Positions 52,116 through 64,000 of a stretch of DNA of 64,000 nt are shown here, one piece after another. Position numbers and translations under genes: made by a program. Source of the stretch: Coccinella septempunctata (lineage: Eukaryota; Arthropoda; Insecta; Coleoptera; Coccinellidae); NCBI RefSeq assembly GCF_907165205.1, contig NC_058192.1:19096001-19160000 (forward strand), given 5' to 3'. The first letter of the stretch is position 1. Each line of letters begins with the position of its first letter. The notes beneath the pieces are model-generated. The model saw only the letters and a program-made list of their open reading frames with translations. It searched no databases and had not been told where the DNA came from.

Positions 52116-53934
52116 AGTGAATGAAAAAAATTACTACATCCAGGGCGAGTTGATTTTCACTTTGAACCTTTTTTCCAAAAAATTAATTTACTCGATGATT
52201 ATGCCCAATTTAAATAGAGAATACGAATCAAATCTAGAATAATAGAAGACAAGGAAATCGTAGAATGACGCGAATATGGTGAAGTTTATATGACAACAAA
52301 ATAATAAGTTTATTCGGTATGAAATGAGTGTATGATGTACAACAACGTATTTCAAAATCTGAAACTGTTTGGGGGCAGAGATAGAACCATATAATTCGGC
52401 AAACCGTATGTGATTTGTTCGGTGATTTGCTTACAAAATATGAAGCCAACCAACCGTAAGTAAAGAAGACAGCAGAAACTGAAAATATTCAAAATTCTCA
52501 GCATCTTGAAATGCAACAAAACCTGAAACCTACTATTGTGTTGACTATAAGGAGTTATCCCTAGTTAGGTACTTACGGCAAATTGCAGAAGATTAACGCG
52601 GTAAAAGATCCGTAATAGGTCTTTTGAGGAACACTAAGTACAAGTAGTTTAACACAATGGTTTGTATTATTTCCAGAGAGTCCTCTTTCAACCATTCCTA
52701 TTATTTTACGACATTTTAATGCAAGATTATATTTTGGTTGATCGGAGTATCAAAAGCACAAAATCCAGCTTCATCTGGAACTTTTGCCGGATTCAAGGGA
52801 CTCCAATTCCACATTGCATTATTTATATCATCATAAGGACAAGAATACCTCTGACACCTTATCCTGGTCACATTGAATCGCTTATCGTACAAAAGTTAAA
52901 AATAAATAGGAGTCAAATACCTCATACATAATACAAAGATAGGATTAATCTCTTTCAGCACCGAATTATCATGATTGCAATATTTCTAGACATAATATAA
53001 ACTACCAAAGCGTGCTGAAATTTAAACAAACTCAAATATCGTAGGCAAACCACAAAGAGCACATTGTACTAAATCAAATTATTTCTTTGAATAATATCGG
53101 GTCGATGCAAAACGAAATATACACAGGGCTGAAAAGTGATCAAATTTCAGTTTTTTTTTAAATAACACCAGCTAAAGTAATTCATTGAAAATGATATGAT
53201 ATCGGGTATCTCACTTCAACGGAATAGTAAAAATGTATTATTTGCTCAACACTTATACGAAATGTTTATTGATTTCGATTCGGCCTTCTATCTTAACCTA
53301 CATCATATAAATAGATCAAATAAGGCATATCTTCACAGCCAACGTGTTTATTCTGCCCAGGACTCAATTCAATCATTTTCATGTTTCGATACGTATCTAC
53401 ATTTTCTTCTTAGAAAATTTGATTATTGTGAAGGCCGAGGTGAAGGCAGAAATATACTTACTTAGTTGATACAGATCAGACCCGCGTTACTCACGAAAAT
53501 CTGGCGAACTGTTTTCATTGGCGCACCCAGTAGGGGTAACGGACTATTTTGTAGCCAAGTGCCAGAACACACAGATTTTATATTGCGCATTTTTTTATAA
53601 TTGTATTGTATAATTCTCGGTATAATTGTACATCATGCACACCTCCACGAGATGTGGAGGGTAGTTGGCAGCCCTAACTTTTTGTTTCATAAAGCGATAA
53701 ACCTCTCGATGATTTGGCGAGATTTGGTCATTGATGAGGTTTTCATAAAGCCTTTTTTTATTATAAGGATGAATGAATTCTAGTTTTCAATTTAAATGCA
53801 ATTTGAGGTCCATCATACAGTTAAGGGGTAATGTTTTTGTAATGTTATCAAAAACAAGCTTTTTTCGCATGGTGGTACTCGATAAATTATCTCAAATAAA
53901 TCAACTACCCTACGACAGAACCATGTTTTCGATG
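52116..53934. other. Unassigned AT-rich DNA
   Basis: No gene, repeat partner or structure recognised. Confidence 0.35.
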
Positions 53935-54205
53935 ACACCTCAAAAGTATCATCACTCCTTAAGTGTATGTCTTTGGCCTTTACATACTCTCATAGAGGGT
54001 ACATGAAGAACTCCTCAAATATACCTGTAGTATGTTGTTATGATTCGTTATTCTTCTGTGGATGTTTGTATACGCCATAAGCTAAATAAATAAATAAAAT
54101 AAATTCGTTATTCAAAATTGACTTTTTCGAGCATTTTTCTACAAAATAGTAAATACCAAAGATGCGAATTTTGTACCTTACTTTTTGTTCACTCCCTTAA
54201 TTGCT
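53935..54205 (+). repeat. Dispersed repeat family H, third copy
   Basis: ACTCCTTAAGTGTATGTCTT, CGAGCATTTTTCTACAAAAT and GATGCGAATTTTGTACCTTA match the family. A short run of TAAA units lies at 54083-54103 inside it. Confidence 0.65.
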
Positions 54206-56598
54206 CGAGGTGAACATTGAATGTATGTATGTATTTACACTGTGACAAAACCGAGGACAAAACCATATCTATATCAGCCCCCTAATGTCAAGAATGAACC
54301 TCGGAATTAACCAAATACCTATAAAAACCTCCACCTGCTATCACATCTCTTCAACCAACACTTCAACATAATTTTACACCATCCTGCGTGGTAAAAACGT
54401 CATCAATCAAAATGCTACCTAACAATGTAGGTAGGGCATATGCAGAGAGCTGAAGAAGCACAGTGAATTTCATTCATCAGCCCTGTTTCAACTAACCCTT
54501 GTAACAAGGGTTATTCCGTAATATTAGTCGTTTCTCCGTTAGAAAGAATTCTAACACAATGAAGCAGGTGGGGACCGCGTGTTGCAGGTGGACTAAGAAT
54601 TCCATCAACACCCCTAAGACACTTATTCGTTGAATAAAACCATGAATGACTGGGAAGCCCTATTTAATGGTTTCCACTTTTCAGGTCGACAAAACGTAGA
54701 AACGAATTTCCTGGGCTCTTATTTTTAAAATGCAGTAGATGGTTTCATAATTGTGCATCAAAATCAAGGAACTTGGCAAGATATCCATGGATGAAGAAGT
54801 ACAAAACTTCGTTTTCTTATGCAAATTTGAAACTTGCTCTCCGTCTTATGCATTCCGACCCACAAATTAACCTCGTTTGAAGCTATTTCTTCTTCTTTTT
54901 CGCCATTATGATGCTTCGTGACCCAAATTGTCAGTACTCATTGAAGTTCTGCCAGATATCTTGAGATCATTTGGAGTAATTTCGGGAGTTAAACCGTCGA
55001 ATTGAACAAACTGAATATAAGCCAGCAGTTTCACGGAGAAATAAAAGATAATGCGATTTGGAAATCAGCAGTTGCTCTATTTAAAATATCATGTGAGACA
55101 TCATGTTATCGAGAGATTTCAAGAATGCACTAAGAACCAATTGAAAGAAAACGAAAGTGGAAATCAGATTGCAGAAGGTCTTTATAAAAATAATTGTAAC
55201 TTCACAGTAGGCCTCCATTTTGAAACTATATGATATTCAGATCGAAACGACTTTTTAAGGAACAGCACAGGGTAACTGTATTTATTCTGAAATAGGTGGG
55301 CGAAAAATAGGAGTTGTAGAGGGAGTAAAAAAGTAAATAAAACTCCAGTGAAATTCTCCTCAATTTTGCCTTTCCATAAAGGCACAGCCCTTCAAGTGTG
55401 CGTGTCAAATGGTGGTTTCAAATTTTTATCCTCGTTTCAATCTACAAAACCTTCATTAATGAAAATTTGGAAATTTGTACGTATTCGCCAGCTGTTGAGT
55501 TATAATATTTTTCGTTTTGAATAACGATGGTTAATTATAGGAAATAATAATTGGAAATGAGGTATGTAATCTCCGGTAATCTCAATTTCGCGGTGGAAAT
55601 GTGTTCCTGACTTTTTTATGACGTCCGAAATCAATTTGTGCCCAATTTGCCAGCCCCCGTCGATCGTGAAATGGCCAACCAAACTGGAAACGAATCAGCT
55701 GCAAGGAAACGAATTACTCCGTCAGTATTTTTCAATATATTCGTTATGCGGGTTTATATTTAAACTCGCTCACATAACTTGCATTCAAAAAATTTCCTCG
55801 TCAAGTAGGCTTTGGTATTTTGAAGGATGATATTCTGTGTTTGAGCTCGGTTTGAGCGTTACGTCCAGTTTCTACTATCACATGTTGTGGTTTTCTCTCA
55901 AATTTGACGGAAATTTCTCGAATTGTTGCATGAATATGCTAGAAAATTTCTAGAAAATACGCTATAGAGACGATATAGGCTATTTGTGTCGTTGCCAGAG
56001 GTTAATATCACTGAGGTGTTTTCGCTCTGTGCATAATAGGTATAGAGAGTAGAGAGAGGGAGAACGATCGCTGCTTTGAGAACACATATGATTTGTCCCC
56101 TAAAATATATTATAGTCTATTCAAGAATGATTGACATCCCAGTCTTCAGAGTCCAGACGCAGCTTAATATCTGGTCACAAAAAATCTTCAACAATTTCTA
56201 TAGTTTAATCACAGAACTGGAATATATAAATATAACCTAGAAAATCATTTGAAAATAAGAAATATTCAACTTCATAGCATATTAATCAGTATTCAGAATT
56301 GATAGAATAATGTTTACTATTTGTACGAATAAATTAAGGACATAAACAGCAGTACACAATTCCAATTATCGACGGTCAGTGGCTCAGTACATAGACTCAC
56401 ATATGATAGGTCACAATACATTCACAATACCAAAAATGACGATATATTCATTATAAACGAAATCGAAATTGTCATCCCTCGTGAGAAATGGACTCTTCCG
56501 AGGACTCTTCTGAATAAAATATATCTAACCAATAGAACCTCGAATAAAACTACATTGTTCTGAAGTGGATATTCTATTTTGTCGGCATAACATATAGG
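54206..56598. other. Unassigned DNA
   Basis: No recognised gene over 2.4 kb. Around 55560-55700 the composition is more balanced. Nothing here repeats elsewhere in the window as far as I can see. Confidence 0.35.
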
Positions 56599-56733
56599 CT
56601 GTATTCGGGTTCGAATTTCGGACAGTACGAGAATTGTTCTAGAACCGCGCAAAACTGTTGCGCCCTAATATCGAATCCTCTGCGCAGTTCTAGAACCATT
56701 CTCGGACTGTCCGAAAGTCGAACCCGAATACAG
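56599..56733. mobile_element. 135-bp hairpin MITE
   Basis: CTGTATTCGGGTTCGAA at the left pairs with TTCGACTTTCGG-side sequence at the right (complement of GTCGAACCCGAATACAG). Pairing continues through TTTCGGACAGT and CGAGAAT and ends with GTTCTAGAAC, itself a palindrome, on each arm. Arms are about 55 bases with few mismatches. No obvious target duplication. Confidence 0.75.
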
Positions 56734-56989
56734 CTAATATATCGTTTATAACAGTTCTCAGCCGAGTATTGGAAACAGAATCTACTCTAATAAGTAAGTG
56801 ATAACTCTGAGATTGCTACCTTTTGTTGTCTTGTTATGTTCTACTCGTCACAGCGGATGTATATTATTTTGAAGATTACATTACCAACTAACATATCCTG
56901 TTTTCAATAAACAATGAAACATATGTAGGAATCATTTTTTTGAACAGTGATTTCTTCTGAATTTCATTGATTTCGTCATTTATTATGAA

Positions 56990-57135
56990 TAACTTCCAAT
57001 CTCTGGAACAAAATCAATTAAAAAATCGAAATAAACGATAAGCTCCTGCATAAATTCTTGCACAAATTCGTCAGGAGCATATCAAGTAGAAAAAATTCAT
57101 CGAAAAATTCATATAGTTTTGAAGAAACGTATTTG
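56990..57135 (+). repeat. Dispersed repeat family K, second copy
   Basis: Matches 11290-11425 in block order: CTTCCAATCTCTGGAA, AAATAAACGATAAGCTCCTG, TTGCACAAATTCGTCAGGAG. Confidence 0.65.
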
Positions 57136-58771
57136 AAAAATCATCAGAAAAAACTACGACGACACATAACGTAAAATAAAATAAAGGCTGTTCCTCTATG
57201 TTGGGTTGTTCATTTCAAATTGACGCTTAAATCCCCACCCCTTATCGATCAACCAAGAGATCGCACTCTCCTATTTTCCCCGTTTTTGAAGATAGAAATC
57301 GCTCTCCTTCTCACTACTCTCCATAGTGAATACTGTTGTGGTATAAGACACAGAACATTAGTATATAAGCTAATCGCCACGTTCAGATACAAAATATTAA
57401 CCTACAAAATTTAAAAGCCGACGATTTTTTAAGCGCACCTTATTTACCTCGTTATTTATCAGTTCGATAAATACTGTGTCTAAATTATTTTCACATCGCA
57501 GTGGGCGCCAATCCTGGAATTCTATGATGAATAATTCGAAACTCTTCAGTCACAAGCACCACAGAGAAATTTTCAGCCAACTGCAATGTTACCATTATTC
57601 ATAATTTTATTCTAAAAATCCTGTACTTTGCCTCCTCGAGTAAATGAGAATGAACGTCAAGATGTTTGTCTGATTCTCAATAACTCCTGTACAAAACACT
57701 GGATTTTCTCCCGGATTTTCTTCATTATTATTTCACTATTATAACAAGAATACCAAGGGAGATATCAGATTCTATTTTTTCAGCTTATCCCGAAGCTTAT
57801 GCCATTATTGATCAAAATTATTATACTTTCATTTATTATTGCCCACAATTCATTCAAAAAAACTGACTTACTTAAAAACCGTTTTTCAGTTTTCCACCAA
57901 AATCAATAGCCTTCTTTACATCGTCAAACCGCATAACCCTGACTAAATTCAGTTCGATAGCTTCAAAATTGCAACTTGTAGCGTGTCTACAATGGATTAC
58001 ACATAGACAGATAATTTGTTTTACGAATTCTGAATTTTCGACTCCTTAAACGGATTTCCTAACAATTTTTATCGAAGAGATTTCCTGAAGGGTGCTGGCG
58101 AATGCTAGCCGAAACTTTGGGTAAGAATGAGCGAAAATGATGAAAATAGCCAATGAATCCTACTATACAATGTAGAACCCACTAATGAATAGATTTGCAC
58201 GAAGACTTGAGGTTTCGTGCTAGCATCACGTATAGCATGTTAATCCAGAAATAGCCCGTCCGGGAAAAAATACAATAAAACGAGATAGTAAAATGGAATA
58301 TCCAAGCGCTGAAGAATCACGGGCGGTTTCCGAAAACGGCAATTCCGAGTAGAAAATGGGCGCATGAATAAATCCAAACGCACACACACACTGGGCAATT
58401 TCCCTGGGGAAACCGCGACGCCCGTGTTGGGCATCAGGCGCTGATGACGTCCGACGTCATATCGTGCCAAATCAGACCGCGTGTGATCGCGGCATGCGGA
58501 CGTTCGTCCATTGTTTCGGGCTATGGCGTTGCGCGCCCAAATGATTGCGAGACTTACCGACCAATTAGGATTTGAAAATATTTATGGAAACCGTTTTCCA
58601 TTCCACCACGTGAAACATTCGACTCGAAATTCAGGAAGAAAAAAATTGATCTTTTGAAACCGAGTTTGAAACTAAGTGAACTTCTCGAATATGTGAAATA
58701 ATTGTGACGTGTGACGTGGAATGTCCTCACTAGATTCTAGTAATTTTTGTAAATCCGATCAAGAAGATATA
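57136..58771. other. Unassigned; GC-richer block 58080-58570
   Basis: The block at 58080-58570 is unique in the window. It contains two GACGTC cores close together (TGATGACGTCCGACGTCAT near 58443), resembling CREB/ATF-type sites, plus a run of ACACACACAC. No gene is recognised in this stretch. Confidence 0.4.
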
Positions 58772-58773
58772 TA

Positions 58774-59336
58774 CAGGGTGAGTCTTTGACTCGAACAAAT
58801 ATTTCAACAGTAGATTCTTGAGGTCAGAAGAAACACTTTTTTCCTATACCATTTTATCCGAATCGGCTCGGATTAAAAGATACAGGCTCGGATACAGGCT
58901 GTTAAAACACCATAAAAAAAATTCATTCTTAGATTCATAGAATTCAAAGAACCCAACTCTTGAAACTAAGTTGGACGCTATCTAAAGAACATTTGAACGT
59001 TTTGTAAAAGTATTCTTCATATTTTCTCGTACAATGCGCCGTTTTCGAGTAATTTGATGTTCAAAAATTAAAAACTCGCTTGAAAGTATCTGTGAAATTT
59101 GAAAGAATTGGGTTCTTTCGCTGAATACATTTCTGTATAAAAGATCTAGAGATGTGTAGTGTCACAGATTTGGCTTGCTATTCTGAAGGTAATTTTGTTT
59201 TACCAGGGGTGGCTATATATCTCGCTCTATATCTTTTTTCAGGGCCGAATAGCAAAAAATGGTATAGGAAAGAAGTGTTTTTTTGACCTCGAGAATCTAC
59301 CGTTAAAATATTTGTACGAGTTGAAGACTTACCTTA
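58774..59336. mobile_element. MITE family A, complete copy (about 563 bp)
   Basis: TA then CAGGGTGAGTCTTTGACTCG on the left. The right end, in complement, reads AAGGTAAGTCTTCAACTCGT. The arms pair over about 110 bases. The interior matches 28437-29147 in shortened form (AACCCAACTCTTGAAACTAA, TACAATGCGCCGTTTTCGAG). Confidence 0.82.
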
Positions 59337-59337
59337 T

Positions 59338-60593
59338 ATAGGTACGTCCCCAGCAGAAATATTCAGAAAAATTTGACCTCCCGTTTTCTCCATATTTTTC
59401 ATCCCAATAACTCATAAACCGTTAACCCAAGTTAAGACCGAGGTTGAGACCATCTGTTAAAATTGCTATTAAATCAGCTAACAATGCAATGATATAGGTA
59501 CTGTGTGTGCCATGTGAAATAAAAAAAAGAAGGTGCTTAGGCGTCTGAAAATATTTTACGGGGAAAATTAATACTCTAAAATCCCACCCAACATGCAAAT
59601 TTTCAGCGCAAAATCGCGATTCTTTCTAAACGTCTAATGGGCTTTCTACTATAGGACACCCTGTATACCAATGATGATGGATTATTTTTATGTAGAAAAA
59701 TCAACAATTTTCAGATGAAATCGATAATGAAATTGATAATATACATATATGTTTTTTATATGATTTCGGAAAGAGAAAGAAAGAAAGAAGAAATTCAATT
59801 TCAATATAATCATCCTATATTTTACCTACTACCTCTGCTAAAACTTTTTTATTTCAAAAATATGAGGTATTGTTTGATATTAAAATATATTTGTCGTTTT
59901 CAAAAGATTATTCAGAATTATACCCCTGTAGTGTTTTCACACCATTCAACAAACTCATATAAATCAGAATATTGACAGAATCCTGTTGTCATAGTACAGC
60001 TCGTTACCTCCACATAATAAAAACCACTAATGTCTGAGAATCCCTTGGCTCTCAGTGTCCCTTGGAGTAGGGCAGGTAAGAAATACACAAAAATATAAAC
60101 CTGAACAAACGAATTTCACATTTCTATCACAGTGAAAATTATGAGTAGTGATATGGCGGCTACTCAAACATCCTAATCAGTGTTAGGTCAACACTTCATA
60201 TCACTTGAAAACTAGACTTGATAAAATAGAAGAATTTCAAGAAAAAGGAACAACGTGTTTACTCTTGAGAATTAACGGAAACGAAGACTGAGGAAACAAA
60301 AATTTCGGTTTATAATAGCTCAAAAACTATTTTTGCATTAGCAAGATCAGATGTTCATGCGTTCGTATCAGACAGCTGTGTAGGTAGGTACTTGACAGAC
60401 AGACGTAGAAGTATAAAACTAAAAAATATTGTCTGTATACTTTTTATTTCTCCTTAATTTTTTGTATAGGATAGTATTGGTATATCGAAAATTTCAACGA
60501 AATATCTCTTGCCATTTTAATTACATCAAGAGAAATTCAATTCGGAAAACATTAATAAACATCACTATTTCAGATTAGTTGATTTAATTTCAG
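59338..60593. other. Unassigned AT-rich DNA
   Basis: ACACCCTGTATACC near 59658 is a solo CAGGGTG-type end. Nothing else recognised. Confidence 0.35.
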
Positions 60594-60639
60594 GAATGGT
60601 CATTTGAAATTCAGTTCAGTCACCAGAAATGACCATTTC
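60594..60639. repeat. Short hairpin GAATGGTCATTT
   Basis: GAATGGTCATTT (60594-60605) pairs with AAATGACCATTTC (60627-60639) with one bulged base. Adjacent GAAATTCAG and CTGAATT extend the foldback. Confidence 0.6.
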
Positions 60640-61795
60640 TGAATTACAACTGGAAATGATGCAGACCTCGCACTACCGGCACTACACTAAGTGGTAGGTA
60701 GTATTGCAGTGCACACATACATCAACAATTAGAGAATGAATATTCGAAAGACTGTCTGGTTCTCCAAAATATTTTCTTTGGTCTCATTGTGTTTCAACCT
60801 CAGTTGAAAATATCCCCTGAAAATTCATCTTCATGACAAATAACAGAAATTTTCTTCCAAGCCATACCAAAAATGTCGATAACACACAACCTAAATCCCA
60901 ATATCACTTCTACGTTTTAGGCTCGGTTTTAGGCAATGAAGCATCCTCTGAAGCACAAGAAGTGGTTACCATTGCAAAATCCACTTGCCAGACCCATCAT
61001 CGAGACATGCTATAAAGCTGAGCCATAAAATACCTTCTTTTCCAAAAATCCATAGCCTTGGTTATCGATCGACCCAATATGTAAATGGAAATCGGACAGC
61101 ATCGATTCCCTCATGCTAAACTTCAATACACCAAATCTAATAGCTTTTGGCGAAAAACACAGAGCCTCATCTGCTCGCTCAACGCTAACGATTAACAAAG
61201 ATCGCTATCTGCAATTCGGGATTACAGCAACCGGACTTCTGTTTGACTTCAAAGATAGAATTTGCCAAGGACTGCCAGTCGTCACTAATTACAAACTGGG
61301 ATCCAACGGTAATCAAGGGTGGAAGTATCGGCTAGCTGCTTTGTTATTTCATTGGTGTACGATCGATGTGTTATGAATCCATTATGATGGGTGTCCACTA
61401 CCGTGATGGGACGTTCCTTTGTCTATTGTTGTCGAGCGATGATTCGGACAAATTGCATGGAGGAACTTCCTCGAAGGTTATGTTTTGCGAGAATAGCTGA
61501 TAGGAAGCAGTTTGAATCTTGCGATAAACCAATTGTGTACAGGTTGTTTGAAGAGATGCTGGTCCCTAATAAGAGTAAGCGTTACACTGGCGTGAAAAAA
61601 TATCGGCAGAATTTTCAGTTTTTCCCGAGGTTTTTCCTAACTTTTATGTCTTCGAATATGAATAAGTTCGCACCTCGGTTCGCACACATAAAAAATAGTT
61701 TTTAGATTTAACTTCTGTTCAAGTATGATAAGAATTTACCTTTATTCTATTAAAATCGAAATGATCAGCTTCAGATGACCTAAAATATCACAAGG
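60640..61795. other. Unassigned DNA
   Basis: The stretch about 60830-61700 has a less extreme AT content and frames of up to 104 codons (61391-61705) with no recognised domain. I make no gene call. Confidence 0.3.
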
Positions 61796-61975
61796 AGTTG
61801 TGTCGCTCTGACGAGGTCAAATGAGACCACAACCATGCTGAGCATCTACTCTTCTTCTGTGGAACGTTTTTCCTTTCGTTGTCCTCATGATGGCAAATTG
61901 GCTAGTAAAATTCGTATCGAAAAAATTGTTGATATTCATATCAGCGAGTGGTATGCATCTGAATTAATTCTTATT
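61796..61975 (+). repeat. Dispersed repeat family B, unit 5
   Basis: Core GCTCTGACGAGGTCAAATGA, then GAGCATCTACTCTTCTTCTG, GATGGCAAATTGGCTAGTAA and GTGGTATGCATCTGAATTAA. Same orientation as units 1-4. Confidence 0.8.
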
Positions 61976-62310
61976 TTAAATATTATGTTTCATTACGCAT
62001 TCTCTTTGATGTAAAACGGATATTTCAACTTTACGTCTTTTGTGCAAACTGTGTTTTATGAAGAAAAAATAAAAGGTTCTGGCTCGCCGGGTTCTGGTTT
62101 TTAATATACTTAGTTTTAATCAAATAGATTCATACAGGATTCAAGCTACGAGTAACAAATATCATAAAGTGGAAAACTGAAAAGGTATGTATATGATTTT
62201 CAGTGACAGTGAATTATTTAACCACCACAAGTGTTTCGCTATCACAGTAGCATCTTCAGCTGGGTGAAGTGCTCGGTGAAGTGGATGACTCAGATTAGTG
62301 AAAATCATTT

Positions 62311-62329
62311 TAATAATAATAATAATAAT
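62311..62329 (+). repeat. (TAA)n microsatellite
   Basis: About six uninterrupted TAA units. Confidence 0.9.
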
Positions 62330-62558
62330 TATGGGTTTTCATTTAGTATGGGTCACATCTCGGGTCACATCAATTCGATACAAAAAATCACAATCTCTCA
62401 CTTAAGTTTTCAGCAAGATTTTCATTTCACAACAAACTCCGAGACAAACTCCTAGACAAACTCACAGTTCTTCACCTAACTAACCGAGTAACTAACCAAT
62501 TTATTCCACTTTTGTGTTTACATTTTTTTGTGCGTTTTTTCCGAAATGTTTTCGTTCA

Positions 62559-62718
62559 GTGTGTAAACTGTAGATGTGAGTGTGGTGCAGAAGAAGAAGA
62601 AACTATAGACCACTTGGTGAACAGTTGTAGAATATATCGTTTTCAGGGTGGTTTCGAAGGTATTCATTCGGTTACCGATTCTTTTTTGAGTTGGGTTACT
62701 AATTTCAAAATTATTTAA
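62559..62718 (+). pseudogene. Short 3' fragment of the 46-kb LINE family
   Basis: Encodes a C-terminal piece matching 46355-46504: CRCECGAEEEETIDHLVNSC, then RIYRFQGGFEGIHSVTDSF, ending TNFKII and the stop. It is about 50 residues long with one extra Glu relative to the other copy. It is a strongly 5'-truncated, dead insertion. Confidence 0.85.
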
Positions 62719-64000
62719 TGAGTAATATAAAATGCAATACACCCCTCTCGTTTTTTTCTCTCTTTTTTTGTTTTCAGATTATTCTTCGTCAACCATCATA
62801 GTAGAAAGAATGGGAGGAAGTTTCTGGATTTTGGCATATGAAGAAGATGTCCTTCAATTTCAATTATTTTCAGCTTATTCTTTACACATATACATCATCA
62901 TTACACTTATACGGGCAAACAGAGAGTTTTTTCTGAGGTTTTTATCTCTGTTTTTTTTTCATGTATCATACGAAGATATGTATGGTACCCCGTTGACATT
63001 TTTCCTCTGCTTACACTGAGATCTGGAACGTGGAACAGGTTTTTAGGATCTGTCTCTTGTTCCATTTCTTTACACCCGCTTCATTGTTATTTTCAGATTG
63101 TAAAAGTTTGTAACACTCTTTTTCAAAAGAATATATATATATATATATATCTACAAAATTGGAAAATTCCATTCAATTCATTTTTGAATAGCGTTTGATT
63201 TATGAGTATGATTTTTTTCATATCTAAACGCTGTTTTTTATTTTGTTTCAAAAATATCTGAGCTCGTATGTGAGGATCCCTTCTTTTGTCCTTTCCTTAT
63301 ACCAAAAACATTGCCTCAGTGTCTCGCTCAGTTTGGATGCTACAGAAAACAGTAAAAAAATAATTGAGTATGTGAGTACTTACTTCAAGACTTACTTATT
63401 CCTCTCACGTATTAAACAGTATAGCGAGAGTAAAATATGAAAGAAGTACTCACTGCGGGAATCTAAAAATTATTGAGTAACGAGTTGAGTGAAGTTCATC
63501 AAAATGATGGTCACCCATTGTCGTTCATTGATTTATTCAGTAGATTCAATATAAACGGTGAAGACATTTTACCGAGCATTTTACATAACTTGAACCAAAA
63601 TATGATTATATATATGATATGAGTATAATTATTGTCTTCTTCTTCGAAACTAGAAATCAGCCTCACAAGCTCATCATTCTTTCCGAGATTCTTTCGATGG
63701 CTGGGGAAAACTATTTTCTGGCACAAATAATTTTATTATTCATTATTTATTGGCATATAGGTAGGCGAAGATTTTTGAAAAATCAGTTTTATGACCAGAG
63801 CTAGAAATAATTTCAGTTGAGAAACATTGATACTCTTACACTATCAAGTACAAAAACTATAAATTGAAAATATTTGAGTCTTTCAAAGTTCAGGACCGAG
63901 TTTAATATTCTTCCTCGGACTCTCCATTTTCAAAAATTTTTCGACATTTTCAGTAAAAGAAAATATCCATTTACACTGATGAACTCGAATTTTTATATGT
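62719..64000. other. Unassigned AT-rich DNA with an (AT)n run
   Basis: (AT)10 lies at 63131-63150. Frames are short (95 codons at most, 62732-63019, hydrophobic and low in complexity). No gene recognised to the end of the window. Confidence 0.35.

Overview
The window reads as non-coding, repeat-rich DNA from an insect, most likely a beetle. The grounds are an AT-rich background, mariner and Tc1 elements with TA target duplications, a Jockey-clade LINE, dense miniature inverted-repeat elements (MITEs), and no prokaryotic gene organisation. I recognise no intact host gene, tRNA, rRNA or CRISPR array. The species is inference; I ran no database search.

Layout. 1-10 kb: two mariner copies (863-2134, 9574-10622), a damaged Tc1-like element (7139-8644) and a foldback element (3438-4171). 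10-20 kb: a third, inverted mariner (13931-15188), a small PIF/Harbinger-type MITE (18003-18116) and scattered repeat ends. 20-29 kb: a local duplication (20.9-21.4 kb), five-copy family B (first two units at 22.06 and 22.55 kb), GC-rich hairpins (23.47-23.90 kb), a large element built on the motif CTGACACGCTCGAG (24.8-26.3 kb) and a long-TIR MITE (28437-29147).

29.7-34.6 kb holds the only intact protein-coding unit. It is an apparently full-length Jockey-type LINE with a gag-like ORF1, an endonuclease/reverse-transcriptase ORF2 overlapping it as TAATG, a 33-A tail and a matching target-site duplication. Downstream lie a 173-bp tandem repeat, a 1.29-kb TA-flanked element made of two nearly identical inverted arms, a second CTGACACGCTCGAG element in opposite orientation, a dimeric 41-bp tandem array and a complete small MITE.

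40.8-47 kb is a stack of nested insertions. PIF-type MITEs sit inside a larger CAGGGTG-ended element. A long-arm foldback carrying a LINE 3' fragment sits inside a copy of MITE family A. 47-64 kb is mostly unassigned AT-rich DNA with further copies of the same repeat families and a second fragment of the same LINE (62559-62718).

Between repeats lie single-copy-looking, GC-richer blocks of a few hundred bases (about 0.3, 2.2, 8.9, 12.1, 15.6, 17.4, 20.4, 24.5, 26.9, 29.5, 47.1, 48.6 and 58.4 kb). Several have open but unrecognisable frames. They are the best candidates for host regulatory DNA or unrecognised exons. Family letters (A, B, C, D, F, G, H, K, L, M) are labels made up for this window.
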